DNA of 54,383 nt from Streptacidiphilus neutrinimicus (GCF_000787815.1 NZ_BBPO01000003.1:97262-151644), one strand, 5' to 3'; positions 27,583-37,934 are shown, numbered from the stretch's first letter. A program made the numbers and translations. Notes: generated from the sequence alone by a model not told the origin.

Positions 27583-28752
27583 ATGCTGTCCGACGCCACC
27601 CGCGCCGACACCCGTGCCGTCCATGCCGGCCGCACCGACCTGCGCGACCTGGGCGTGCACGTTCCCCCGATCGACCTGTCGACGACGAACCCGCTGCCCG
27701 GCGTCGGGAGCGGCGGCGACAGCTACGAGTCGCTCGCGACCGGCGGTCTGATCCCTGACGGCGGCACCGCCGTCTACCAGCGTCTGTGGAACCCCACGAC
27801 GGCCCGCTTCGAGCAGGCGCTCGCCGAACTGGAGGGCGCGGAGGCCGGCATCGCCTTCTCCTCCGGCATGGCCGCCATCAGTGCCTGCCTGCTCGCGGCG
27901 CGGGCCGACGGCAAGGGACACGTCGTCGCGGTCCGCCCCCTCTACGGCGGCACCGACCACCTGCTCGCCACGGGCCTGCTCGGCACCGAGGTCACCTGGG
28001 CGACCGCCGACGAGGTCGAGGCCGCGATCCGCCCCGACACCGGCCTGGTCGTCGTCGAGACCCCCGCCAACCCGACGCTGGAGCTCGTCGACCTCGGTGC
28101 GCTGGCCGCCCGCTGCGGCGAGGTCCCGCTGCTGGTCGACAACACCTTCGCCACACCCGTGCTGCAGCAGCCGATCCGGCACGGCGCCACGATCGTCGTG
28201 CACAGCGCGACCAAGTACCTCGGCGGCCACGGCGACGTGCTCGCGGGCGTCGTCGCCACCAGCGACGCCTGGGCGCGCAAGATCCGCCCGGTGCGCGCCG
28301 TCACCGGCGGCATCCTGCACCCGCTCTCCGCCTACCTGCTCCACCGCGGTCTGCAGACCCTGCCGCTGCGGGTGCGTCACCAGTCCGAGAGCGCGGGCAA
28401 GGTCGCCCTGTGGCTGGCCGAGCAGGCCGGCGTCGACCGCGTCTTCTACCCGGGCCTGCCGGACTGCGACCCGCTCGGCCTGATCGGCAAGCAGCAGTCC
28501 TCGCCCGGTTCGGTGCTGGCCTTCTCCTTGAGCGGCGGCTACGACGCCGCGGCCCGCGCGGCGGAGCGCTGCAAGCTGATCACCCACGCCGTCTCCCTCG
28601 GCGGCGTGGACACTCTGATCCAGCACCCGGCTTCGCTCACTCACCGCCCCGTCGCCCCTGAAGCCCGCCCGCACGCGTCGGTGCTGCGCGTCTCGGTCGG
28701 CCTGGAGGACGTCGAGGACCTCTACGAGGACCTGGCCCAGGCGCTGGCGTAG
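27583..28752 (+). CDS. Cystathionine/methionine gamma-lyase family PLP enzyme
   Basis: A 389-residue Cys/Met-metabolism PLP enzyme. The cofactor lysine is K211 in VVHSATKYLGGHGDVLAG, with D186 in LLVDNTFATP pairing to the pyridine nitrogen and SSGMAAISACLLA forming the phosphate cup. YQRLWNPTTARFEQALAELE is the family substrate segment. It could be cystathionine gamma-lyase, cystathionine gamma-synthase or methionine gamma-lyase; sequence alone does not settle this. The ATG at 27583 has GAGGAGGA ahead. An in-frame ATG at 27463 with GAGGGAG would add 40 unusual residues and cover the putative operator. The divergent Lrp gene suggests amino-acid-induced expression. Confidence 0.9.
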   Translation: MLSDATRADTRAVHAGRTDLRDLGVHVPPIDLSTTNPLPGVGSGGDSYESLATGGLIPDGGTAVYQRLWNPTTARFEQALAELEGAEAGIAFSSGMAAISACLLAARADGKGHVVAVRPLYGGTDHLLATGLLGTEVTWATADEVEAAIRPDTGLVVVETPANPTLELVDLGALAARCGEVPLLVDNTFATPVLQQPIRHGATIVVHSATKYLGGHGDVLAGVVATSDAWARKIRPVRAVTGGILHPLSAYLLHRGLQTLPLRVRHQSESAGKVALWLAEQAGVDRVFYPGLPDCDPLGLIGKQQSSPGSVLAFSLSGGYDAAARAAERCKLITHAVSLGGVDTLIQHPASLTHRPVAPEARPHASVLRVSVGLEDVEDLYEDLAQALA

Positions 28753-28883
28753 CGCACGGGCGGCGCTGCGCCGGTCGGGTGGACGGGTACGACTGATCGG
28801 CGGGCGGCGGCGCGCCGCGTCCGGGCGCGCCCGCGCTTCGTTGGCAGCCTGCTGAGGGGGCTACCGCGAAGCGAAGGGCAGGC

Positions 28884-30104
28884 GTGCCGGTGAAGCAGGT
28901 CCAAGGTCCAAGATCGGTGCGTCTCCGCGGCCTGTTGGCCGCGGTGTGCGCGGCGGCCGCACTCGTCCCGCTCGCGACCGCCCCCGCCGGAGCCTCGGCG
29001 CCGAAGGGGGCGGTCGCGGCGCGTTCGGCCGACGTGGCCTCCGGTGACGACCGGCAGCTCTCCCCGGCGCTGGAGAAGGAGCTTGACCGCGCCATCCGGA
29101 CCTCGATGCACACCTACGGCATCCCCGGCGCGATCGTCGGGATCTGGCTCCCGGGCCACGGGCGTTACGTGCGGGCCTTCGGTGTGGCGGACAAGAAGAC
29201 CGGCGCGCCGATGCGGACCGACATGAACACCAGGATCGGCAGCGTCACCAAGACCTTCACCGTCACCGCGCTGCTGGAGCTCGTCGACCAGGGCCGGGTA
29301 CACCTGGACGACCCGATCTCCAGGTACGTCGCCGGGGTTCCCGAGGGCGACCGGATCACGCTGCGGGACCTCGCCGACATGCGCAGCGGCCTGTACCCGT
29401 ACACCGCGGACACGGCCTTCGAGAAGGAGTTCCTGTCGCACCCCACCCGCCCGTTCACCCCGCAGCAGTTGCTCTCCTACGGCTTCAAGCACGCCAACCT
29501 GTTCCCGCCCGGGCAGGACTACCTCTACTCGAACTCCAACACCGTGCTGCTGGGACTGGTGATCGAGAAGCTGACGCACACCTCGCTGAGCGACTACGTC
29601 TGCCGCCACGTGATCGCGCCCAGCGACCTGGACCACAGCGTGATGACGCCGACGACCTACCTGCCCCGGCCGCGCCCGCACGGGTACACCGCGCAGACCC
29701 TGGACGGGAAGATCGCGGACGCCACCGGCTGGAGCACCAGCTGGGGTTGGGCCGACGCCGACATGGTGTCCGACCTGCGGGACCTGCACGTCTGGGCGTA
29801 CGACCTCTACCGGGGCACGCTGCTGTCGCGTCGGACGCAGGCCCAGCGGCTGACGTTCATCCCCACCGGCCAGCCGGGCCTGGGCTACGGCCTGGGGATC
29901 GCCGACTTCAACGGCTGGATCGGCCACAACGGCGAGGTGCCGGGGTACGAGACGGTGGACGTCTACCTGCCGTCGGAGCGGGCCACCCTCGTCGTCATGG
30001 TGAACACGGACGTGCCGTACCAGAACAACGCGGCCAACGCCCCGGAGGACCTGCTGGCCGCAGCCGTGACGTCCGTGATCACCCCGAAGAACGTCTTCCC
30101 CTGA
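28884..30104 (+). CDS. Exported serine beta-lactamase-like hydrolase
   Basis: A 406-residue class C beta-lactamase-fold hydrolase, of the D-alanyl-D-alanine carboxypeptidase/esterase type. A signal peptide spans about residues 13-38 (RLRGLLAAVCAAAALVPLAT...AGASA). The nucleophile is S120 in GSVTKTF (SxxK, K123), the second motif is Y216-S-N in DYLYSNSN, and the third is HNGEVPGY near residue 347. It therefore acts outside the membrane on a peptide or ester. The GTG at 28884 follows GAAGGGCAGG; a GTG six bases on is possible. It stands alone between the lyase and PEBP genes. Confidence 0.92.
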   Translation: MPVKQVQGPRSVRLRGLLAAVCAAAALVPLATAPAGASAPKGAVAARSADVASGDDRQLSPALEKELDRAIRTSMHTYGIPGAIVGIWLPGHGRYVRAFGVADKKTGAPMRTDMNTRIGSVTKTFTVTALLELVDQGRVHLDDPISRYVAGVPEGDRITLRDLADMRSGLYPYTADTAFEKEFLSHPTRPFTPQQLLSYGFKHANLFPPGQDYLYSNSNTVLLGLVIEKLTHTSLSDYVCRHVIAPSDLDHSVMTPTTYLPRPRPHGYTAQTLDGKIADATGWSTSWGWADADMVSDLRDLHVWAYDLYRGTLLSRRTQAQRLTFIPTGQPGLGYGLGIADFNGWIGHNGEVPGYETVDVYLPSERATLVVMVNTDVPYQNNAANAPEDLLAAAVTSVITPKNVFP

Positions 30105-30135
30105 CCGAGCCGGTGACCCGCGCGACGCCCGGGGC

Positions 30136-30696
30136 TCAGCGCTCGTAGAACCCGTCGAGCCGTCCGCGGGCGAGCACCGGGCCGCCGACGGACGCGAGCA
30201 CCTCCCGGGGCCGTGCCTTCGCCAGCGCGGCCCCGTCCAGCGCGGTCTCCAGTGCGAAGAGCTGGAAGACGTAGCGGTGCGGGCCGTGGCCCTTGATCGG
30301 CTCCGGGCCGTGGTAGCCCGACAGGATGGTCGAGCGTAGGATCCGCACGCCGTCGGCCGGAGCCTTCGCGTCGAGTGCCCCGGCGTCCAGCGCGGTGAGC
30401 TTCGGGTCGATCAGCGCGAGGGTGTGGACGGCAGGGGTGCTCATCGGGACGTCCGGGTCCTCCATGACGAACAGCAGTTGGGCCGTCCCGGCGGGAGCCG
30501 GGTCCCAGGCGAGGGCGGGGGAGAGGTTCCGGCCCCCGACGCGCCGCCCGGCCTGCGTCGTCGGCATCGTCGCGCCGTCCGCGAAGGCCTCGCTGCGCAG
30601 CTCCAGGGTGTCGGGTCCGTTCAGGTTCGGGCGGTGCCAGGCGACCTGCTCCTCGCCGGCGCGCCTGTTCTTGAGCAGTCGTCCCATGATCGCCAC
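30136..30696 (-). CDS. YbhB/YbcL family (PEBP, Raf kinase inhibitor-like) protein
   Basis: A 186-residue PEBP-fold protein. The ligand-binding signature is ALAWDPAPAGTAQLLFVMEDPDVP, and GPEPIKGHGPHRYVFQLFAL holds the conserved GxHRY segment. No signal peptide, so it is cytoplasmic. The biochemical role of bacterial members is unclear. The GTG at 30696 is preceded by AGAGGA; an ATG three codons on is possible. It is divergent from a TetR regulator 96 bases away and the two share operator-like repeats, so the TetR protein probably controls it. Confidence 0.9.
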   Translation of the reverse strand: MAIMGRLLKNRRAGEEQVAWHRPNLNGPDTLELRSEAFADGATMPTTQAGRRVGGRNLSPALAWDPAPAGTAQLLFVMEDPDVPMSTPAVHTLALIDPKLTALDAGALDAKAPADGVRILRSTILSGYHGPEPIKGHGPHRYVFQLFALETALDGAALAKARPREVLASVGGPVLARGRLDGFYER

Positions 30697-30717
30697 GGTG
30701 CGGGTCCTCTCCTGTTT

Positions 30718-30774
30718 CTGCGATCGCTGTTCGCAGTATCGTCCCGACTAAGATACTGCATACGGCGTTCGCAG
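30718..30774. promoter_or_regulatory. TetR-type operator region between PEBP and TetR genes
   Basis: GCAGTATC (30733-30740) and GATACTGC (30752-30759) are perfect inverted 8-mers across 11 bases. CTGCGA (30718-30723) and TCGCAG (30731-30736) form a second overlapping inverted pair. GTTCGCAG recurs directly at 30729 and 30767. TAAGAT at 30749 could be a -10. The cluster fits dimeric TetR binding that controls both divergent genes. Confidence 0.6.
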
Positions 30775-30792
30775 AAAAGAAGGGTCCATTCC

Positions 30793-31500
30793 GTGGTGGA
30801 GCAGTCGGAGCAGTCCGAGGTCAGCATCTGGCTCCGTCCTGCGCGCTCCGGGCGCGGCCCCGCGCCCGCCTTCGACCGCGACCGCCTCGCGGAGGCGGGC
30901 GTGGCGCTCGCCGACGCGCAGGGCCTCGCCGCCGTGACGATGCGCGCCGTCGCGCAGTCGCTCGGCTCCGCGCCCGCGTCGCTGTACCGCTACGTCGCCA
31001 CCCGGGACGAGCTGGTCGAGCTGATGAGCGACCGGGTCAACGCGGAGATCTCCTACGCGTACCTGGGCGCGGGCGACTGGCTCGACGACCTGCTGGCGCT
31101 CGCCCGCGAGGCGCGTGCGGTCTGTCTGCGCCACCCCTGGCTGCTCGACGTCCTTGCCGCGGGCGCCCCGGTCGGCCCGCGCACGCTCGCCTACCTCGAC
31201 CGCTGCCTCGCCTGCCTCGCCGAGCTGCCGCTCGGCGGCAAGGAGAAACTGGAGGCGGTCGCCGTCCTGCAGTCCCTCGTCGCCTCGCTCGCCCGCGCCG
31301 AGCTCGCCAAGGAGCTGGACGCGGCCGAGCCCCCGCCCTGGCGCCGCGCTCGCGACGCGTACCTGCGCCACGCCGCCGCGACGGGCGACTACCCGCATCT
31401 GACCGCCGCCCTGAAGAGCGCGGGCCCGCCGGGCTCCAAGTCGGCGGACGAGCTCTTCGACCGCATCATCACCCGCGCCCTGCGCGGGCTGCTCGCCTAG
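30793..31500 (+). CDS. TetR family transcriptional regulator
   Basis: A 235-residue TetR-type repressor. The helix-turn-helix is in FDRDRLAEAGVALADAQGLA through MRAVAQSLGSAPASLYRYVATRDELVELMSDRV (residues ~30-80), with the LYRYV recognition helix. The C-terminal domain resembles the TetR_C 'tetracycline repressor' type and is Ala/Leu rich. The start is one of two adjacent GTG codons (30793 or 30796). It is divergent from the PEBP gene with paired inverted repeats between, so autoregulation and control of the PEBP gene are likely. The ligand is unknown. Confidence 0.9.
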   Translation: MVEQSEQSEVSIWLRPARSGRGPAPAFDRDRLAEAGVALADAQGLAAVTMRAVAQSLGSAPASLYRYVATRDELVELMSDRVNAEISYAYLGAGDWLDDLLALAREARAVCLRHPWLLDVLAAGAPVGPRTLAYLDRCLACLAELPLGGKEKLEAVAVLQSLVASLARAELAKELDAAEPPPWRRARDAYLRHAAATGDYPHLTAALKSAGPPGSKSADELFDRIITRALRGLLA

Positions 31501-31538
31501 GTTCTGCCTTGTGGATCATGCCGGGCCCGCGGCGTCAC

Positions 31539-31571
31539 GGTACGCTCCCCCAGCCTTCGGCCGGGGGTACC
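31539..31571. terminator. Hairpin after the TetR gene
   Basis: CCCCCAGCC-TTC-GGCCGGGGG makes a 9-bp stem with one mismatch (31547-31567), extended by an outer GGTAC/GTACC pair (31539-31571). It starts 39 bases after the TetR stop. I recall similar CCCCCAGCCTTCGG hairpins as common streptomycete intergenic elements. A GCGGCGGAGCCGC element follows at 31617. Confidence 0.55.
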
Positions 31572-31632
31572 GCCACCTCCGCCTTGCGATCCACGCACCC
31601 TGACGCCACGGGCCCACGCGGCGGAGCCGCAG

Positions 31633-32085
31633 GTGTCACCGACTGCGCGTCCTCCGGCCTATCGCCGCGCCCGCGCCGGGCTGGACGCAGCCGCCGCCGT
31701 CGTCGAGCCGGAGCGCGAGGCGGCCCGTGTGGGCAGCCCCGACCTGGCCCACGGCGCTCCCGGCACGGAACTGCCTATGGGCCTCTCCGGCGCCTACCGG
31801 CTCGACCTGCGCGGCCACGACCAGGTCGCGACGCTCGTGGCGTTGGACGTGCCGGCGCTGCTGCTCCAGGGTGGACGTGACTACCGGGCCCGGTCGCCGA
31901 CGACCTCGGCCGCCGGCGCGAGGGCCTCGCCGGCCGCGAGGGGATCACCGTCCGCGTCCACGAGGGTCGACCACTTCTTCTTCGCGGGCGAGGGTCCGTC
32001 CACGCCGGCTGACTACGCGCGCGGGGCACGTCGACGCCGCCGTGGTCGCTGAGGTCGCGACTGGATCGCCACGGCGCGGCTTTGA
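31633..32085 (+). pseudogene. Alpha/beta hydrolase, frameshifted C-terminal remnant
   Basis: This stretch preserves the second half of an alpha/beta hydrolase spread over three frames. In one frame is GAYRLDLRGHDQVATLVALD then VPALLLQGGRDY, the family segment with the catalytic Asp. The homologous continuation (REGLAGREGITVRVHEG) is in another frame, then DHFFFAGEGPSTPADY with the catalytic His returns, then GHVDAAVVAEVAT in a third, and finally WIATARL before a TGA at 32083-32085. At least four frameshifts are needed, and the nucleophile region is absent. The stop overlaps the argG promoter. It is clearly non-functional. Confidence 0.75.
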
Positions 32086-32114
32086 ATTTCATACGGAGGC
32101 ATGCATAATTATGC
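32082..32114 (+). promoter_or_regulatory. argG promoter with ArgR-type palindrome
   Basis: TTGAAT (32082-32087), 16 bases, and CATAAT (32104-32109) resemble a vegetative promoter about 100 bases before argG. GCATAATTATGC (32103-32114) is a perfect 12-base palindrome over the -10, and TTGAATTTCAT upstream resembles a second half box. AT-rich palindromes of this kind are typical ArgR sites and stand out in this GC-rich context. Confidence 0.65.
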
Positions 32115-32207
32115 CAAGCGTCGCGAGGCTCCGCCGCGCACCCGCACCCATGCCTTCAGCGGTCCTGGACGCACGCCCGCCTGCCCTGTGAGTGATAGGA
32201 GATAGCC

Positions 32208-34842
<2,635 letters not shown>

Positions 34843-34886
34843 GGCGAGCCGGCCGAGCACCGAGTGTCAGACGGGCACGGCAGGGT

Positions 34887-34921
34887 TCAGGGGCGCGGGG
34901 AACGGTTCCCCGCGCCCCTGA
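34887..34921. terminator. Perfect 16-bp stem hairpin after argH
   Basis: The arm at 34887-34902 (TCAGGGGCGCGGGGAA) pairs perfectly with 34906-34921 around a 3-base loop. It follows the argH stop by 45 bases and ends just before the ribosome site of the next gene. The GGGGCGCGGGGAA core is the interspersed element also seen at 37904, 44051 and 49977. Confidence 0.65.
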
Positions 34922-34934
34922 CGTTGGAGCCCTC

Positions 34935-36047
34935 GTGCACCCTGTCTTCGTTGATTTCTCCACAGCCGCCCCCCGGACCGGAAATGCCGCGGTCGAGTCG
35001 CAGGGGGCCCGCTTCGCGCGGGACCACCTCGCGCTGGACTCCGGCGCCACCGTGACGCTCTCGTTCGACGTGCCCGAGGAGGGCGTCAGGGACGAGCTCA
35101 CTGTCAAAGTCCGCGCCCTCGTCTCCAAGCTCGGCCCGCGGCCCGGCTACGCGCCGCTGGGGATCGCCGTCAACTCCAAGGTGATCGTGGGCGAGCACCG
35201 CATACCCGGCGGGGGAGACCTCCCGCAGGAGATGACGTTCGCCGTCCCCGCGGAGCTGCTCCACCCCGGCCGGACCAACACGCTGACGTTGCGCACCGCC
35301 GCCGACGCGCGCTCGCACCTGTGGCTCTACCGGGTGCTGGCCGAGCCCGTCTGGGACCGGGACGCCGCCGAACGGGCATGGCTGGCTGAGTCCTTCGCGC
35401 AGTCCCTGCTGACCTACCGCACCGACCGGCGCGCTCCCGGCGCGCAGGAGTGGGAGCCCGCGGCGACCTGGCGCCTGCACCTCGACTCCGGTGAGGGCGC
35501 GATGCCGTCTCGGCTGGACTGGCGGGTGCGGTCCGGCGCCGAGGCCTCGGTCGAGTTCGCGCTGGAACTGCACACCTTCTACGGCCACACCCGCGACGCC
35601 GACGGCCGGTGGTACGAGCTGCGCGGTGAGCTGATCGATCGTCAGGCCTACCCCGGCGACGCCGACCTGGACGCCACCCGCTCCTTCGCCACCGAGGCCG
35701 GCTGGGGCGGCCGTTGGCACCGCGGCGGTCCGCTCGTGTACCACCTCGCCACCGGCGAGGAGAGCCCCTTCGACCGGATCGGCTGGACCGACCAGCGGGC
35801 CTGCTCGGCGTCCATCGGCCTGACGGAAGACGGGAGTTCGTTCCAGGGCTGGTCCCAGCGCGTCAACGAGGGCCCGGTCGGCTACCGCGGCACGGAGATC
35901 CTGCCGGAGCCCGGGACGCCGCAGGGCCCGTCGGAGCAGCGGGAGCCGAACACCTTGACCGAGGACCTGGACGAGCTCGGCCAGGCGCTCACCCGCCTGG
36001 CCGACACGGCCGTCAAGTCACTCGGCTCGTTCCTGCGGAGGTTCTGA
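34935..36047 (+). CDS. Conserved protein of unknown function
   Basis: A 370-residue soluble protein that I do not recognise. The first ~145 residues are beta-rich and look like a jelly-roll or carbohydrate-binding-type domain (ATVTLSFDVPEEGVRDELTVKVRALVSK..., with HLWLYRVLAEPVW ending it). The second part has WEPAATWRLHLDSGEG, SVEFALELHTFYGHTRDADG and WGGRWHRGGPLVYHLATGEES, again strand-rich. A Glu/Leu-rich tail (LTEDLDELGQALTRLADTAVKSL) is probably helical. The GTG has TTGGAG ahead and starts 14 bases after a strong hairpin. It has no signal peptide and no partner gene. Confidence 0.7.
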   Translation: MHPVFVDFSTAAPRTGNAAVESQGARFARDHLALDSGATVTLSFDVPEEGVRDELTVKVRALVSKLGPRPGYAPLGIAVNSKVIVGEHRIPGGGDLPQEMTFAVPAELLHPGRTNTLTLRTAADARSHLWLYRVLAEPVWDRDAAERAWLAESFAQSLLTYRTDRRAPGAQEWEPAATWRLHLDSGEGAMPSRLDWRVRSGAEASVEFALELHTFYGHTRDADGRWYELRGELIDRQAYPGDADLDATRSFATEAGWGGRWHRGGPLVYHLATGEESPFDRIGWTDQRACSASIGLTEDGSSFQGWSQRVNEGPVGYRGTEILPEPGTPQGPSEQREPNTLTEDLDELGQALTRLADTAVKSLGSFLRRF

Positions 36048-36061
36048 GCCGACGCGCCGGA

Positions 36062-36592
36062 CTACTCCGGCTCGACCAGCAGCCGGGCGTAGTTCGCCAT
36101 CGACCGCTGGTAGCGCGGCAGATGGGGTGCGAGCGCGGAGAGCGCGACCGAGACTGCCTCCCGCTCGCGGCCCGAGTCCACCAGGCACAGGGCGAGCGTG
36201 GCGTCGACCGCGTCCTTCAGGACCGCGGCGTCCGGGTCGTGGTTGTCACGCTCGGCGGTGAGCAGTTCGACCGCCTCCGCGACGCGGCCGACGTTCCGCA
36301 GTGAGCTGCACATCTGGACCAGGGCCCGGCGTCGGCGCATGCCCGCCAGGCCCCGGTCCAGCGCCTCCTGGTAGAGCGGAACGGCCTTGTCGGAGTGGCC
36401 CGTCGAGTCCCAGGCGCTGGCCCGCTCGAAGGGCGCGACGGGGCTCTGCGCCGGCAGTTCGTCCGCGAGCGCGTCGATCCGCCGGCGGAACTCCGCCTCC
36501 CCGGCCTCGCCGCGCTCGAAGTAGCGGTCGATCTCGGCCCAGGCCTGGGCGCTGCGACGCTCCCAGTCGTTGATGTCGATCTTCACGTCCAT
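36062..36592 (-). CDS. TPR-repeat protein
   Basis: A 176-residue helical protein of tetratricopeptide type (TPR_5-like). WERRSAQAWAEIDRYFERGEAGEAEFRRRI begins it; then SDKAVPLYQEALDRGLAGMRRRRALVQMCSSLRNVGRVAEAVELL and SGREREAVSVALSALAPHLPRY show the TPR spacing of Ala, Gly and aromatic residues. Probably a protein-interaction scaffold in the cytoplasm; partner unknown. The ATG at 36592 is preferred; an in-frame GTG or ATG at 36628 would extend into the inverted repeat. It lies downstream of plsC on the same strand, but a 22-bp-stem hairpin separates them. Confidence 0.82.
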   Translation of the reverse strand: MDVKIDINDWERRSAQAWAEIDRYFERGEAGEAEFRRRIDALADELPAQSPVAPFERASAWDSTGHSDKAVPLYQEALDRGLAGMRRRRALVQMCSSLRNVGRVAEAVELLTAERDNHDPDAAVLKDAVDATLALCLVDSGREREAVSVALSALAPHLPRYQRSMANYARLLVEPE

Positions 36593-36607
36593 GCGGGCAG
36601 CCTGGCA

Positions 36608-36670
36608 TGCCGGGACGGGCCGGTCCATCTGCCCGGGCAGCCCGGACGGATGGACCGGCCCGTCCCGGCA
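36608..36670. terminator. Perfect 22-bp inverted repeat between plsC and the TPR gene
   Basis: The 22-base arm at 36608-36629 is the exact complement of 36649-36670. The 19-base loop contains the palindrome TGCCCGGGCA (36630-36639). It lies downstream of plsC and its stem ends 15 bases upstream of the TPR start, so it should end plsC transcription and may also limit ribosome access to the TPR message. Confidence 0.75.
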
Positions 36671-36686
36671 CTGCCTGGGGCCCTGC

Positions 36687-37430
36687 CTAGGCGGCGTCCT
36701 TCAGTTTACCCGAAGCGGCCTGCGGGGCTTCCGCCTTGGCCGCCTTGGCGGCCAGCAGCTTGGCCTTCGTGGCGTACATGTCCACGTACTCCTGGCCGGA
36801 GAGGTCCAGGATCGCCGAGACGATCTCGTCGGTGACGGCGCGGAGCACGAAGCGGTCACGCTGCATGCCCTCGTAGCGCTCGAAGGTCAGCGGCTTGCCG
36901 AAGTGGATCTCCGGGCGGACGCGGAACGGCCTGCGCCAGCGCATGCTGCCGTTCGCCTGGACCTGGTCGGTGTTCACCAGCCCCACCGGGATCACCGGCG
37001 CGCCGCTGGCCAGTGCCAGGTGCGCGACGCCCGTGCGGCCGCGGTGGAGACGGCCGTCGGGGGAGCGGGTGCCCTCGGGGTAGATCCCGAAGAGGCGGCC
37101 CTTCGCCAGCTGGGCCATGCCGGTGTCGATCGCGGCCATGGACGCGCGACCGCCGCTGCGGTCCACCGGGACGGCCCCGACGCCGGTGAAGAACCACGCC
37201 ATCAGCCGGCCCTTGACGCCCTTGCCGATGAAGTACTCCTCCTTGGCCACGTAGTGCACCTGGCGCGGCGCCGCGAGCGGCAGGAAGACGGAGTCGCAGA
37301 AGGAGAGGTGGTTCGGCGCGATGATCGCCGGTCCGTCGACCGGGACGTTCTCCAGACCTGTGACCCGAGGCCGGTAGAGGGTGCGGACCAGCGGGCCGAC
37401 AATGATCTTCTTGAGCGTCCAGTAGAACAC
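36687..37430 (-). CDS. plsC: 1-acyl-sn-glycerol-3-phosphate acyltransferase
   Basis: Acylates lysophosphatidic acid at the inner membrane. The 247-residue protein has the HX4D motif at H41-D46 (NHLSFCD), the loop YPEGTRSPDG (E119, G120, T121, R122), FTGVGAVPVDRSGGR and APVIPVGLVNT, in the right order and spacing. An N-terminal amphipathic stretch (FYWTLKKIIVGPLVRTLYRP) may anchor it; the C-terminus is Ala/Lys rich. The GTG has GGAGG ahead. Its transcript probably ends at the 22-bp-stem hairpin. Other acyl acceptors, such as glycolipids, cannot be excluded. Confidence 0.93.
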   Translation of the reverse strand: MFYWTLKKIIVGPLVRTLYRPRVTGLENVPVDGPAIIAPNHLSFCDSVFLPLAAPRQVHYVAKEEYFIGKGVKGRLMAWFFTGVGAVPVDRSGGRASMAAIDTGMAQLAKGRLFGIYPEGTRSPDGRLHRGRTGVAHLALASGAPVIPVGLVNTDQVQANGSMRWRRPFRVRPEIHFGKPLTFERYEGMQRDRFVLRAVTDEIVSAILDLSGQEYVDMYATKAKLLAAKAAKAEAPQAASGKLKDAA

Positions 37431-37639
37431 CGTGCCTCCGTCGTGGCCGAGGACGATCGCGGGCGGTTTACGCGAAACGGGATGCGGTGATCCTAGTGGT
37501 CATCTGTTACCGCCGGGTACGCGGCAGTCGGTGGTCTGGGTTACATTCTGTTGATCATCTGATGGCGCGCAGTCCGCCATGCGGGTGAAACCGTCCGCCG
37601 ACGGCATCCGGGGACGCGTCGTGGAACGTCCCTACGGGC

Positions 37640-37903
37640 ATGGTCACTGTCGAGATCCCCGCCGGCCTGCGGCTTCCCCGCACCGCCGTCTGCCCGGAGA
37701 GCCACCACCTCGCCCGGGAGCGCTCGGCACGCCTGCGCGCCGCCGTCGCGCGCCTACCCGCCCGCTGCGGCGCGCTGGTCGCCGCGCTGCTTGAGGATCC
37801 GACGGCGGATTACGCCACGCTCGCGGCCCACCTCGGCAGCATCGGCCCCACCCGCTCCCGCTGCATCGAGTGCCTCCGCCGCCGTCTCGGCCCGGACCTT
37901 TAG
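37640..37903 (+). CDS. Stand-alone sigma-70 region 4-like protein
   Basis: An 87-residue protein that resembles only the promoter -35-binding region 4 of an ECF sigma factor. ARLPARCGALVAALLEDPTAD followed by YATLAAHLGSIGPTRSRCIE and CLRRRLGPDL matches region 4.2, where GSIGPTRxRCLxxLR is the recognition helix. Region 2, needed for -10 melting, is absent here and in the 209 bases upstream, which hold no other gene. It could be a remnant, or a small regulator that binds DNA or core polymerase. The ATG has no strong ribosome site. Confidence 0.65.
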   Translation: MVTVEIPAGLRLPRTAVCPESHHLARERSARLRAAVARLPARCGALVAALLEDPTADYATLAAHLGSIGPTRSRCIECLRRRLGPDL

Positions 37904-37923
37904 TTCCCCGCGCCCCTGGGGAA
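37904..37923. terminator. Hairpin between convergent genes
   Basis: TTCCCC and GGGGAA (6 bp) enclose GCGCCCCT directly after the stop of the sigma-4-like gene and before the stop of the convergent monooxygenase gene. It carries the GTTCCCCGCGCCCC form of the interspersed repeat. Confidence 0.5.
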
Positions 37924-37934
37924 GTGCAACTCCG

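Noticed and set aside
31509-31880. 123-codon + strand frame after the TetR gene
   Set aside because: It runs through the repeat elements and then out of frame with the readable hydrolase remnant; no start signal and no family match.
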